64,000 nt of DNA, from NCBI GenBank assembly GCA_963783145.1, contig CAWAMM010000002.1, forward strand, positions 1,426,001-1,490,000. Reading direction: 5' to 3'. The stretch comes from DATGKG01 sp963783145 (lineage in GTDB: Bacteria; Desulfobacterota; Binatia; Binatales; Binataceae). Each line of letters opens with the position of its first letter. The first letter of the stretch is position 1. Of the stretch, positions 44,961 to 53,900 are shown one piece after another. Position numbers and translations under genes: made by a program. The notes under the pieces are model-generated. The model ran no database searches, was not told the DNA's origin, and saw only the letters and a list, made by a program, of their open reading frames with translations.

Positions 44961-45009
44961 TTGACAGCCTACCGGCCTCGGAGCTATGAGTTTAAGTTCA
45001 GTAACTGAA
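44961..45009 (+). promoter_or_regulatory. Promoter with TTGACA and an overlapping-distance operator for the TetR gene
   Basis: TTGACA (44961-44966), an 18-base spacer and TATGAG (44985-44990) form a good sigma-70-type promoter. Immediately downstream, TTCAG TAA CTGAA (44997-45009) is a perfect 5-base inverted repeat where transcription would start. A repressor bound there would block initiation. Autoregulation by the TetR product is the simplest reading. Confidence 0.6.
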
Positions 45010-45032
45010 GCTCCATTCAGTTTCCGTTTCAA

Positions 45033-45803
45033 ATGAGCGTACAGGATCGAAAAAGGCGCGAACGACGCGCCCGCCGACAAACGATTCTCGAGGCCGCCGC
45101 TGCGGTCTTCGCGCAGCACGGCCTCGATAGCGCCACCATCGAAATGGTCGCGCAGAAGGCCGAGGTCGCGGTCGGCACCATCTACCTCTATTTCCATTCC
45201 CGCGATGATCTCTTTCTGCAGCTCACGGCCGATCGCATCGAGGGACTCACCACTCGTTATGCGGCTATCCAGGCGTCGAAGCTCGACCCCCTAACCGAAC
45301 TGCGCACGATGGCGCGAGCCTACATCGATTACCTCAACAACTCGCGCGAGCTGTTTCTGATTCATCAGTCGGTCGGTTATGCGCGGATTCGCAAACGCCT
45401 CAAGCGCAAGACGGAGTTCGAGCACTACAATCAGGTGCTCAGCCTGGGCCATAAGACCTTTGGGCAGTGGGAGGCCGCGGTCGGCAGGGTTTATGAGCTC
45501 GGCCTCATTCCCAATGTGATGGATCTCGCGACCACCGCATCGGTCATGTGGGCCAGCCTCAACGGCGCCTTTATGCTGACCGGCCAGGACAATACTTTCC
45601 GCGAGCTGACCGGACTCAACCCGGATAATTTTGTCGAGCGCGCGTTCGAGTTTCATCTGAGCGCCGCGCAGGCTCTCGCGGCCCGCAACGGAAGCGGGAA
45701 TAGCAATGGACGAAAGACACGGGCGAAGACCAGTGTCGTTAAAAATAGAGAAGCGAACGGGAAAACATTTTCGCAAGATTCAGCCGCGACGGCGCACGCC
45801 TGA
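45033..45803 (+). CDS. TetR-family transcriptional regulator
   Basis: 256 residues. The N-terminal HTH is typical: RRQTILEAAAAVFAQHGLDSATIEMVAQKAEVAVGTIYLYFHSRDDLF. The C-terminal ligand domain is helical, with a Lys/Arg/Asn-rich unstructured tail. The gene lies 57 bases before the monooxygenase-hydrolase gene on the same strand and has an inverted repeat at its own promoter. It is the likely regulator of both. The inducer is unknown, perhaps an acyl-CoA or the monooxygenase substrate. Confidence 0.92.
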   Translation: MSVQDRKRRERRARRQTILEAAAAVFAQHGLDSATIEMVAQKAEVAVGTIYLYFHSRDDLFLQLTADRIEGLTTRYAAIQASKLDPLTELRTMARAYIDYLNNSRELFLIHQSVGYARIRKRLKRKTEFEHYNQVLSLGHKTFGQWEAAVGRVYELGLIPNVMDLATTASVMWASLNGAFMLTGQDNTFRELTGLNPDNFVERAFEFHLSAAQALAARNGSGNSNGRKTRAKTSVVKNREANGKTFSQDSAATAHA

Positions 45804-45860
45804 GCGGAACGCTGCCGGGCGCCGCCGACAGAACACGCAAAAGCATATGAAGGAGAGCAT

Positions 45861-47951
45861 ATGAAATTTACCTGGTTCCATCTGATGCCGTATCGGTATC
45901 TGCCCGAGGACTTCAAGGACAAGTACCGCAGCGTATGGGTTGATATTCCGCAAAACCTGTACGACCCCAAAGTCGGCCATAGGCTCTACAACGACTATCT
46001 CGATCAGCTGGAGTTTGCCGACCAGATGGGCTTCGACGGCCTCGGCATCAACGAGCATCATCAGAATGCCTACGGGATGATGCCGTCGCCGAACATCATG
46101 GCGGCCTCGCTCGCGCGCCGCACCCGCAACGCCAACATCGTCGTGCTCGGCAACTCGATCGCGCTGTACAATCCGCCGATCCGGGTGGCCGAGGAATTCG
46201 CGATGCTCGATGTCATTTCGGGCGGTCGGCTGGTTGCCGGTTTCCCGGTCGGCACCTCGATGGACACCAACTTTTGCTACGGCGAAATTCCCGCGACTCT
46301 GCGCGAGAAGTACTATGAGGCGCATGATCTGATCATCAAGGCGTGGAAGGAACCGGAGATGTTTTCCTTCAACGGCAAGTACACCAAGCTCCGCTATGTC
46401 AATCTGTGGCCGAAGCCAATCCAGAAGCCGCATCCCCCGATCTGGATTCCAGGCGGCGGCTCGGTCGAGACCTGGGACTTCTGCGCGCGCAATGACTACA
46501 ACTACAGCTTCCTTTCCTACTTCGGGTACATCGCGGGCAAGAAGGTCGCCGACGGCTACTGGGACGTGATGGCGAAGATGGGCAAGCCGCTCAACCCCTA
46601 CTCGATGGGATTCGCTCAGGTGGTCGCGGTTGCCGAGACCGACGAGCAGGCCGAGAAAGACTACTCGGCGCACATGGACTACTTCTACAATCGATGCCTG
46701 CACGTGTACGACGGCTTCGCCGATGCGCCCGGATATCGCACCGTCAAAACCATCAAGGCCGGAATCCTCGGCCAGGTCGGCGATCAGGCCGCGCTGCGCC
46801 GCGAGGGACTGAAGTGGAAGGATTTCATCGATCAGGGCTACGTCATCGCGGGCTCACCCAAGACCGTGCGTGAGCGCCTGCGCGAGGCGATGAAGTCGCT
46901 CAACTGCGGACATCTGATGATGCTGATGCAGCTCGGCTCAATGCCGCCGGAGCTGGTAACCAAGAGCACCGAGCTGTTCGCCCGCGAGTGCATGCCGTAT
47001 CTGCGCGACCTCTGGACCGGATGGGAAGACAAGTGGTCGGCGAATCCGATGCCGGCTTCCGACCGCGCGATTCCCGCGCCGGTCGATTTCGAGATCAAGG
47101 TGCCGAAGCATACCAATGGCCATGCGCGGCCCAATCGGCGCGAACGCCGAGACACGGAGTGCGAAGTAATGAAAACCACTAAACAACTCCTCGGCGGTAA
47201 GTTCTCGATCGAGATGTGGGAATTCGGCAGCGGCGACCCGTTGTTGTTCGTCCATGGCGCCGGCGGCTTTTTCGGCGTCGATCCGTTCCTCGAAGAGCTG
47301 GGCAAGACGCATAAGGTCTATGCGCCCCATTTTCCGGGCTATGGCGAATCGACCGGCAGTGAGCACATCGATGATGTCATCGACGCGGCGCTCTTTTATC
47401 ACGAGCTGATGGACGAGCTGAAAATCCCGACCGCTGACATTGTCGGCCATTCGATGGGCGGGATGCTGGCGGCGGAAATCGCGGCGCTCGATAACAGCCG
47501 TGCGAAAAAGCTGGTGCTGGTCGCGCCCGCAGGATTCTGGCTCGAAGAGCATCCGATTCCCGATCTGTTCGCGGCCAAGCTCGATGAGATCGCGCCCCTG
47601 ATGTTCCATGATCCGAAAAGCCCGATGGCGCAGGCCTTTGGCGCGATCCCGACCGACTTCAAGGAGCTCGAAACGATGTACGTCGAGCGGGTGAAGCGGT
47701 TCTCGACCGCGAGCAAATTCCTGTGGCCGATTCCGGATCGCGGGCTGAAGAAGCGCGCCTATCGCATCAAGGCGCCGACCCTGGTGCTATGGGGCGCGTC
47801 CGACAAACTGATTCCGCCGGTTTATGCGAAGGAGTTCACCAAGCGCATTGCGGGAGCGAAGGAGCAGGTGATCGCGGAAGCCGGCCACATGCTGCCGTAT
47901 GAGCAGAACGACGCGTTCTGCAAGGCAATCAACGCTTTTTTGAAAGGTTAA
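45861..47951 (+). CDS. Luciferase-like flavin monooxygenase fused to alpha/beta hydrolase
   Basis: 696 residues in one uninterrupted frame, with a strong AAGGAG site 7 bases upstream. Residues 1 to about 400 are an LLM-class monooxygenase (FADQMGFDGLGINEHHQNAYGMMPSPN, LDVISGGRLVAGFPVGT, YVIAGSPKTVRERL). A hydrophilic linker (HTNGHARPNRRERRD) leads at residue 437 to an alpha/beta hydrolase with LLFVHGAGGF, GHSMGGMLAA, LWGASDK and EAGHMLPYE. The ATG of residue 437 (47169) has GGAG upstream, so internal translation of the hydrolase alone is possible. An LLM enzyme that makes an ester by oxygen insertion, followed by hydrolysis in the same chain, would be economical. The substrate is unknown; the TetR gene lies upstream. 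Confidence 0.88.
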   Translation: MKFTWFHLMPYRYLPEDFKDKYRSVWVDIPQNLYDPKVGHRLYNDYLDQLEFADQMGFDGLGINEHHQNAYGMMPSPNIMAASLARRTRNANIVVLGNSIALYNPPIRVAEEFAMLDVISGGRLVAGFPVGTSMDTNFCYGEIPATLREKYYEAHDLIIKAWKEPEMFSFNGKYTKLRYVNLWPKPIQKPHPPIWIPGGGSVETWDFCARNDYNYSFLSYFGYIAGKKVADGYWDVMAKMGKPLNPYSMGFAQVVAVAETDEQAEKDYSAHMDYFYNRCLHVYDGFADAPGYRTVKTIKAGILGQVGDQAALRREGLKWKDFIDQGYVIAGSPKTVRERLREAMKSLNCGHLMMLMQLGSMPPELVTKSTELFARECMPYLRDLWTGWEDKWSANPMPASDRAIPAPVDFEIKVPKHTNGHARPNRRERRDTECEVMKTTKQLLGGKFSIEMWEFGSGDPLLFVHGAGGFFGVDPFLEELGKTHKVYAPHFPGYGESTGSEHIDDVIDAALFYHELMDELKIPTADIVGHSMGGMLAAEIAALDNSRAKKLVLVAPAGFWLEEHPIPDLFAAKLDEIAPLMFHDPKSPMAQAFGAIPTDFKELETMYVERVKRFSTASKFLWPIPDRGLKKRAYRIKAPTLVLWGASDKLIPPVYAKEFTKRIAGAKEQVIAEAGHMLPYEQNDAFCKAINAFLKG

Positions 47952-48035
47952 TCGGCCTGGGGGGATAGTGGCGCACCGCTGCCCCCTCACACAGAAGAGT
48001 TTCACTCCGAGTGCGGCGTCAGGCTCGGCGCACAA

Positions 48036-48072
48036 TGAAAAAAGGCCGGATCATCGAGATCCGGCCTTTCCA
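48036..48072. terminator. Bidirectional terminator
   Basis: AAAGGCCGGATC pairs perfectly with GATCCGGCCTTT around ATCGA (48042-48070), with further A residues on the left. It lies between two convergent genes and serves both. Confidence 0.9.
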
Positions 48073-48090
48073 TTGTTCGAGGCGTGCCGT

Positions 48091-49266
48091 CTACAGTCGA
48101 GGCTGTTGCGACCGCGGCACAGGCGCAGGAATTATCCCGCGCCCCTTGAAGTCGGTCACGCCGTAGCGATTGATCATTCGATACACCGTGTAGCGAGAAA
48201 CGCCCATCAGTTCAGCCGCGCGAACGCAGTTGCCCGCGCTTGCCTGAAGCGCCTGAGTCAGCGCATTTTTCGACGCGCGCTCGATCGCGGAGTTGAGTGA
48301 ATGCCGCGCCGTCTCCGGCTGCTCCGGTGCCGACTCATGCGCGAAGACCGTGCTCTCCGGGCCGGGCGTCGCCGCTTGGCGAGGCTCAATCAGGCTTTCA
48401 TTGAGCGCGGTTGCGTCCGGGAGGTCGGCGCGCGAAATACAATCCGAATCGGTCATCATCAATGCGCTCTGAATCGCATGCGAAAGCTGGCGCACATTTC
48501 CGGGCCATTCGGCGGAGCACAAGGTTTCCAGCGCTGAACGCGATATGAACCGGACCTGCTTTCCAAAGGCGCGGCCGTGATGCTCGATAAAGTACGCGAT
48601 CAGGGCCGGAATCCCTTCCCGGCGTTCGCGCAGCGGCGGCACGGCGATGACCGTGGAGTGGAGCCGATAGTACAAGTCAGCGCGAAAGCTGCCCTCTCTC
48701 ATCATCGCTTTCAAATCGCGGTTGGTAGCGCAAACCAGACGAATATCAACTTTGTAGGTGTGCGCCGAGCCGACCGGCTGAACCTCATGCGACTCGACCG
48801 CGCGCAAAAGTTTCGGCTGCAGATTGAGCGGAAGTTCGCCGACTTCGTCGAGGAAAAGCGTACCGCCATTGGCCGAGCGAAAATATCCTAGCGATTCCTC
48901 GCGTGCATCGGTAAACGCGCCCTTCACGTGACCGAACAGTTGCGATTCGGCCAGCGTCGCAACCAGGTTCGAGCAGTTGAAGGTCACAAACGGGCCGTTC
49001 GGAACCGGGCCCTGCTGATGGATCGCGCGCGAGATCAGCTCTTTGCCGACCCCGGATTCACCCTGCACCAAGACCGCGGTCTTATACGGCGCGATGCGCG
49101 CGATCGAGGCCATCACTTTGCGCACCGGTTCGGACTCCACCAGCATCCCGGCAACCTGTTCGGAGCCGCCGGTCAGTTCGGCGATCGAGATCCAACCCTC
49201 CCGCTCTCCGCAGAGGCCACGATCAAAGGTTTTGAAAATGGATTGGTCAGTAAATCGAGCAGTCAT
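48091..49266 (-). CDS. Sigma-54-interaction-type AAA+ regulator with altered contact loop
   Basis: 391 residues from ATG 49266 (MTARFTDQSIF). The frame is open to 49446, but that extension is not protein-like. There is only a short N-terminal stretch before the AAA+ domain: Walker A GESGVGKE, Walker B GGTLFLDEVGE, R-fingers FRADLYYRL, then Fis HTH (NCVRAAELMGVSRYTVYRMINRYGV). The sigma-54 contact loop, normally GAFTGA, is GAFTDA. That Gly-to-Asp change sits in the loop that touches sigma-54, so it may not activate sigma-54 promoters and may act as a TyrR-like regulator. It is convergent with the monooxygenase-hydrolase gene. Confidence 0.85.
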   Translation of the reverse strand: MTARFTDQSIFKTFDRGLCGEREGWISIAELTGGSEQVAGMLVESEPVRKVMASIARIAPYKTAVLVQGESGVGKELISRAIHQQGPVPNGPFVTFNCSNLVATLAESQLFGHVKGAFTDAREESLGYFRSANGGTLFLDEVGELPLNLQPKLLRAVESHEVQPVGSAHTYKVDIRLVCATNRDLKAMMREGSFRADLYYRLHSTVIAVPPLRERREGIPALIAYFIEHHGRAFGKQVRFISRSALETLCSAEWPGNVRQLSHAIQSALMMTDSDCISRADLPDATALNESLIEPRQAATPGPESTVFAHESAPEQPETARHSLNSAIERASKNALTQALQASAGNCVRAAELMGVSRYTVYRMINRYGVTDFKGRGIIPAPVPRSQQPRL

Positions 49267-49551
49267 TGGTCCCCCCATTGCCGCAGATTCAGCGAGCACT
49301 CCGCTGTTTTCGGGCGAAACCCAAGGCTCGAATCGTGCCAGCCTCGGGAAATCATCCCGTTTCGCACAAATATCTACTAACAGTACGTATAAATATCCTA
49401 CATTGCGACGCCAAAGGTCAAGCGTGACTATCGCCTGGTCGGCCATCGCAGCAGTCGGCGAGTGCGAGGCAAAGCGAATGCCTTCCTAAGCCGCCGCCAA
49501 TGATCCAATCACTGTGCCTACGCCGCCCCTCCCTGCTAAAATTCCTCCACC

Positions 49552-50496
49552 ATGGCATTTGAACAAGCGGCTACCGTCGCGGCGGAGCCGACCAACTCCT
49601 TTTTCGATCACCAAGGTCTCAAACTTCACTATCTCGATTGGGGCGGCGATCCGACCCAGCGCACCTTCGTCCTGCTGCATGGCGGCGGAGCGCACGCGCA
49701 TTGGTGGGATTACGTAGCGCCCGAACTGGTCCCCTATGGCCACGTCGTCGCACTCGATTTCCGGGGCCATGGCCGCAGCGGATGGTCGAGCGATGCCGAC
49801 TACGGCCCCCCTTCATATATTCATGATGTCCGCGCCCTCATCGATCACCTCGGCACCAAGGTAGTACTGGTCGGGCACTCGATGGGCGGGGCGGTGGCGC
49901 AGTGGTGCGCGGTCACGTTTCCGGAAAAACTCGCGGCTTTGGTCGTGGTCGATTCTCCGGCCGGCCCACCTCCGCTGTGGCGGCGGCTGCAATGGCGATG
50001 GCGGCGGCGGGCGCAAGGCGGCAAACGTCCCGAGCTGAAATCGGCCGACGACATCATCCGTAAATTTCGCCTCTCGCCGCCGGGAACCTATCTGACCAAA
50101 GAGCAACTCGAACAGCTCGCGCTGAAGGGCGCGCTGCAACTCCCCAACGGGCACTGGGCGTTTCGCTTCGATCCGGAAACGCGCGCATGGCGCAAGCACA
50201 AGGGAAGTATGAAGCGTCCGAACCTTAAGCAGGTCAAACTGCCGACCCTGATTCTGCGCGGCGCGGAGAGCACGCTGGTCGGCGGCGGACACGCGCGGCG
50301 GATGAATCGTAACGTCAAAGGCTCGGTCTACAAGGAAATCCCGCGCGCCTTCCATCACGTGCCGCTGGACAATCCCGAGGCAACCGCGGCGGCGATCATC
50401 GAGTTCGTGGAAGAGAGAAAGATCGACCAGGCTAAGTCTTCTTCGCAGAAGCGCAGTATGCCGCAGGCGGATCTTGAAACGGACCCCGCCGCATAA
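49552..50496 (+). CDS. Alpha/beta hydrolase
   Basis: 314 residues. FVLLHGGGAHAHWWD (oxyanion), VVALDFRGHGRSGW, nucleophile GHSMGGAVAQW, and the catalytic His near AFHHVPLDNPE. The middle has a very basic stretch (RRLQWRWRRRAQGGKR) in the lid, which is unusual. The C-terminus extends about 30 residues beyond the fold. No signal peptide. It diverges from the GAFTDA regulator across 285 bases, so it may be that regulator's target. Substrate unknown. Confidence 0.87.
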   Translation: MAFEQAATVAAEPTNSFFDHQGLKLHYLDWGGDPTQRTFVLLHGGGAHAHWWDYVAPELVPYGHVVALDFRGHGRSGWSSDADYGPPSYIHDVRALIDHLGTKVVLVGHSMGGAVAQWCAVTFPEKLAALVVVDSPAGPPPLWRRLQWRWRRRAQGGKRPELKSADDIIRKFRLSPPGTYLTKEQLEQLALKGALQLPNGHWAFRFDPETRAWRKHKGSMKRPNLKQVKLPTLILRGAESTLVGGGHARRMNRNVKGSVYKEIPRAFHHVPLDNPEATAAAIIEFVEERKIDQAKSSSQKRSMPQADLETDPAA

Positions 50497-50518
50497 ACAT
50501 TTGTCGGTGAGCATCGGT

Positions 50519-50860
50519 CTACACCCGCAACATGAAATCGCTGAGATCCAATGCGAAGGTACCATCGGTCAGCTGCATCGACTTGGGCGAACGCTTGAGT
50601 TGCAATCGCGTAAGGTCCTGATCGCGTGGCAACACGAAGATGATGTCGCCGGACGCGAGCGTGATGACGCGCACCCGCTCCTCGCCGCGCCGCTCGGCCC
50701 CACTGACCTCGTACGGGCTGACATGGTAGGAGAAGCCGCGCGCGCGGATCACGTTCATCGCGAATTCCTCGACCACGCCGACGAACAGGCGCGTGTTGTC
50801 GTCCTTGAACAGACGCTTGTCGATTACCAGGATGCGATCGCCCTCGGTGACTATCGCCAT
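50519..50860 (-). CDS. Hypothetical 113-residue protein
   Basis: No family recognised. Starts MAIVTEGDRILVIDKRLFKDDNTRLFVGVVEEF and is dominated by beta strands (RVRVITLASGDIIFVLPRD). No signal peptide, Cys or metal motif. Convergent with the hydrolase (22-base gap) and on the same strand as, and downstream of, the large nuclease-TPR gene. It could be co-transcribed with it after a 126-base gap. Coding pattern is good. Confidence 0.6.
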   Translation of the reverse strand: MAIVTEGDRILVIDKRLFKDDNTRLFVGVVEEFAMNVIRARGFSYHVSPYEVSGAERRGEERVRVITLASGDIIFVLPRDQDLTRLQLKRSPKSMQLTDGTFALDLSDFMLRV

Positions 50861-50986
50861 CGTGCCTACCCTCCAGTCCCGCTATGCGATGCGCTGATCC
50901 TTACGACAAACCTCGCGCGAGGCAATTGGCAACCCAGGCATCCGCTCCGTAAATGATTTGCGTTGGGAGGAACCCGCAGCCGACCG

Positions 50987-53900
50987 TCAAGCGCTCGCGG
51001 CCTGTTCCTGGCCTTCAGTCCTCACCGACGGGGTTTCGGGAATTCCCTCGGACTTGGACATCCAGCCGCGAATTGCGTCCGCCAGTTCGCGCGCGCCGAT
51101 TACGTCGAGCCCAAACCGTATCGGCAAGGAGCGCGGCAGCGCCTCGATAGCCGCGCGACCGCCGCGCCGCTTGGCCAGCCGATCCAGCAGACGCGCGACA
51201 AGCGTGCTCCGGGTCACACGCAAGCGCGAATCGGCATAGATGTGGACAACCAATTCCGCGGCGAGGATTACCGCGTCGGGCATCGCGACGCTGTCGGTCG
51301 CAAACTGATCCAACGCCTGCCGGAGCGGAAACTGATCGGGATCCCACCCCGAGAGCGCGCCCGCGCGCATCAGCGTCTCCAGGCTTGGAGTGGTAAACGT
51401 GTAGCCCCATCCGGCGAGCCGCGTGCCCGCGGTCGCGAGTTGCGCCGGTTCCAGATTGCCCGCCTGCACCCGCGCCATCAGCGCCGCTTGGGTCCAGATG
51501 CGACGCACGCCGAATTCGTCGCGGGCGAGGTTTGCCAGGACCCGATCATCCGTCCACAGCGCGTGGCCCGGTAGCGATGCGAGCAGGATGCTCTCGGCGC
51601 CATGCAGACCGAAGTGGCCGGTAAGTTCCGCGCGCTGATTCGGGGTCAACCTCGAGGCCACCGCGCCGTCACCAACCGTGCAAATCGAGGCGATCAGATC
51701 CGCCAGGCCGCGCAGTTCCAGATCGGCGGGGATATCGGACCCGGTTCTATCGAGCAGCCCAGAATTGTTTTCGAACTGAAAGCGGCGCAGCTCATACAGC
51801 GTCGCCTGCGACACCACAAATCTGCGCGCCCACGTCTTCAGCAGGTCGAGACCGCCCAGTAAACACAGCGTCGCGATTGCGCTGAGCTCGAGCACGATGG
51901 AATTGGCGCGATTGTAAGCGGTCAGAGCCCCCTCAAGCTCCTCTTCGGAGCCCTGGCAGCACTTAATGATCGCATCGTGCCGCGCGGCGAGCGAGAACAC
52001 CCCGTGCAGGTCGCTCATTCCGATGCGTTTGGTGTAGCCATGCAGCGACATCGGCGTCAGCGCGTAGAGCTTGTGCGCATTTTCGCGAATCTCGTCGATG
52101 CTCATTCCGTTGGAGACGGCCCCGAGGTCATATTGAACTTCAGGGGCGGCGCTGGCGTCGGCGCGGACCATTTCAATTTCCGGAAGGCCGGGAAATCGCC
52201 GCGCCCATCCATACAGGCAATCCTGATAGCGATACGCGTATTTCGAAATAAGTTGCTTGACCACCGCGTTCTTGCGGCCCGCGCGTCCTTCGGAGAGATG
52301 GAACTTGTCGCCGAGACGTCGCCCACGCAACTGCTTCATCAGCGCCGATGCCGACCCATATTCGCCGCGCGATTGATCCGCGTCCGGCGCATCTTCAAGA
52401 ATCGCCCACGTCTCCGTGCCGCTCTCCTGCTCGACATAGCAGACCGCGCAGCCGAGCTGGGCAGTTTCGAAATCCGGCACCGTCGCGATTGGCCCGAAAG
52501 GCCCGAGCGCCGACAGAAACGCGCGATGCGCATCGGGATCGCGGGGGTTGCGACGAATCAAGTCGTAGGCATAAACGAGGGCCTCGTTGGGGTGGTCGGC
52601 TTCGCGCATCAGCTTTACTGCGACCCGTCCCAGCGCAGGAAGTATCTCGCGCGCCAACGGCATCGAGCCGGGCTCGACCGGCTGCTCGTGGTGTCCGAGC
52701 GCGCGCGCGGCCGCGGTCCGGCGCAGGCGCATGACCCGATCGCCGGGATGGACCGCGAGGTACTGATCGAGCAGTTCGATCGCGCCTTCGAGGTCGTGGC
52801 GTTCCAGCAGTTCCAGCTCGAATGCGAATGCACCCTCGACCACGGCGCCATCGAGGCGCAACTTACGACAAACCTCCAGCACCACATCGTTGCGGCCCAG
52901 CCGGGTCGCGCATTCGAGCAGGCGGCGCAGATCACTCGCGGTCGGGTCCGCATGTGGAGCACCGCCGTCCGTTGCAAAGCCGCGAACCTGGATAATCGAT
53001 TCCCGTATTACCAGCGCCTCAGCGTACCGACCCAGATCGTGAAGGAGGACCGCGAGGTTGCGCCGCTCGTCGGTGGTGGTCTCCATCCGCAGGGCGCCCA
53101 GGGCCTCATCGGCCAACCGCGAGGCTTTGGCAATCTCGCCGCGCGAATGTTCCATCCGCGCGTGCAGGGTATGGCGCGCCGGAATGGAAATCTGGTCCGC
53201 GGGAAGCTCGCCGAGCAAAATCTCGGCGTGGTGCCACCTCTCCATACGGCAAAGCGCGTCGACCGCGCATCCCACCGCAAAGAGATAGTCGCCCTTCGGT
53301 ATGCCAGTGGGATGGTGGATCGAGCGGACCAGAATTTCGGCGGCCTCCGACAAATCGCCGGGAAGATCGCGCTCGCGCAGAGTGACCCCAAGATGAAATT
53401 CCGCATCGTCACGGCCACCGACTTTCAATGCGCGGCGGAAGACGTCGATGGCGCCGGTCAGATTGCCGCGGGCACGCAGCAGGATCGCATACTCACAGAG
53501 TCCGTTGGCATCTTCGCGCTCCAGCGAATGCGCATTTTCGATGTCGCGGCCGGCACCCTGGATATCATGCAGCGCGATACGCGCCTGCGCTCGCGCCAGC
53601 AGCGCCTGCACTTCAATGGAGGTCGACAACTCCTCCTGCGCCTGAACGATGGCGCGCGTAAAGCATGCCTCGCCCTCGCGCACCCGCTCCTCGCGGACGG
53701 GCCCGGAATTGGATTCGATCTCGCTTAGCAGGATGGATTGACCGAGAAGCAGCCACGGATCAGATTTCTCACCCAGCGCCTCAGCGGCGGTGCGCGCGAA
53801 GCGTTCGGCGCGCGCGTAGTCATTTGCCGCGATCGACCGCCGCGCCATCACGATGGCGACCTCTGGATCGATCTTGAGCAGCGCCGGTGTCATGCGCTCG

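Noticed and set aside
51977..53728. 583-codon plus-strand frame
   Set aside because: It lies wholly opposite the multidomain minus-strand gene, is Arg/His-rich without motifs, and is a product of GC-rich codon bias.
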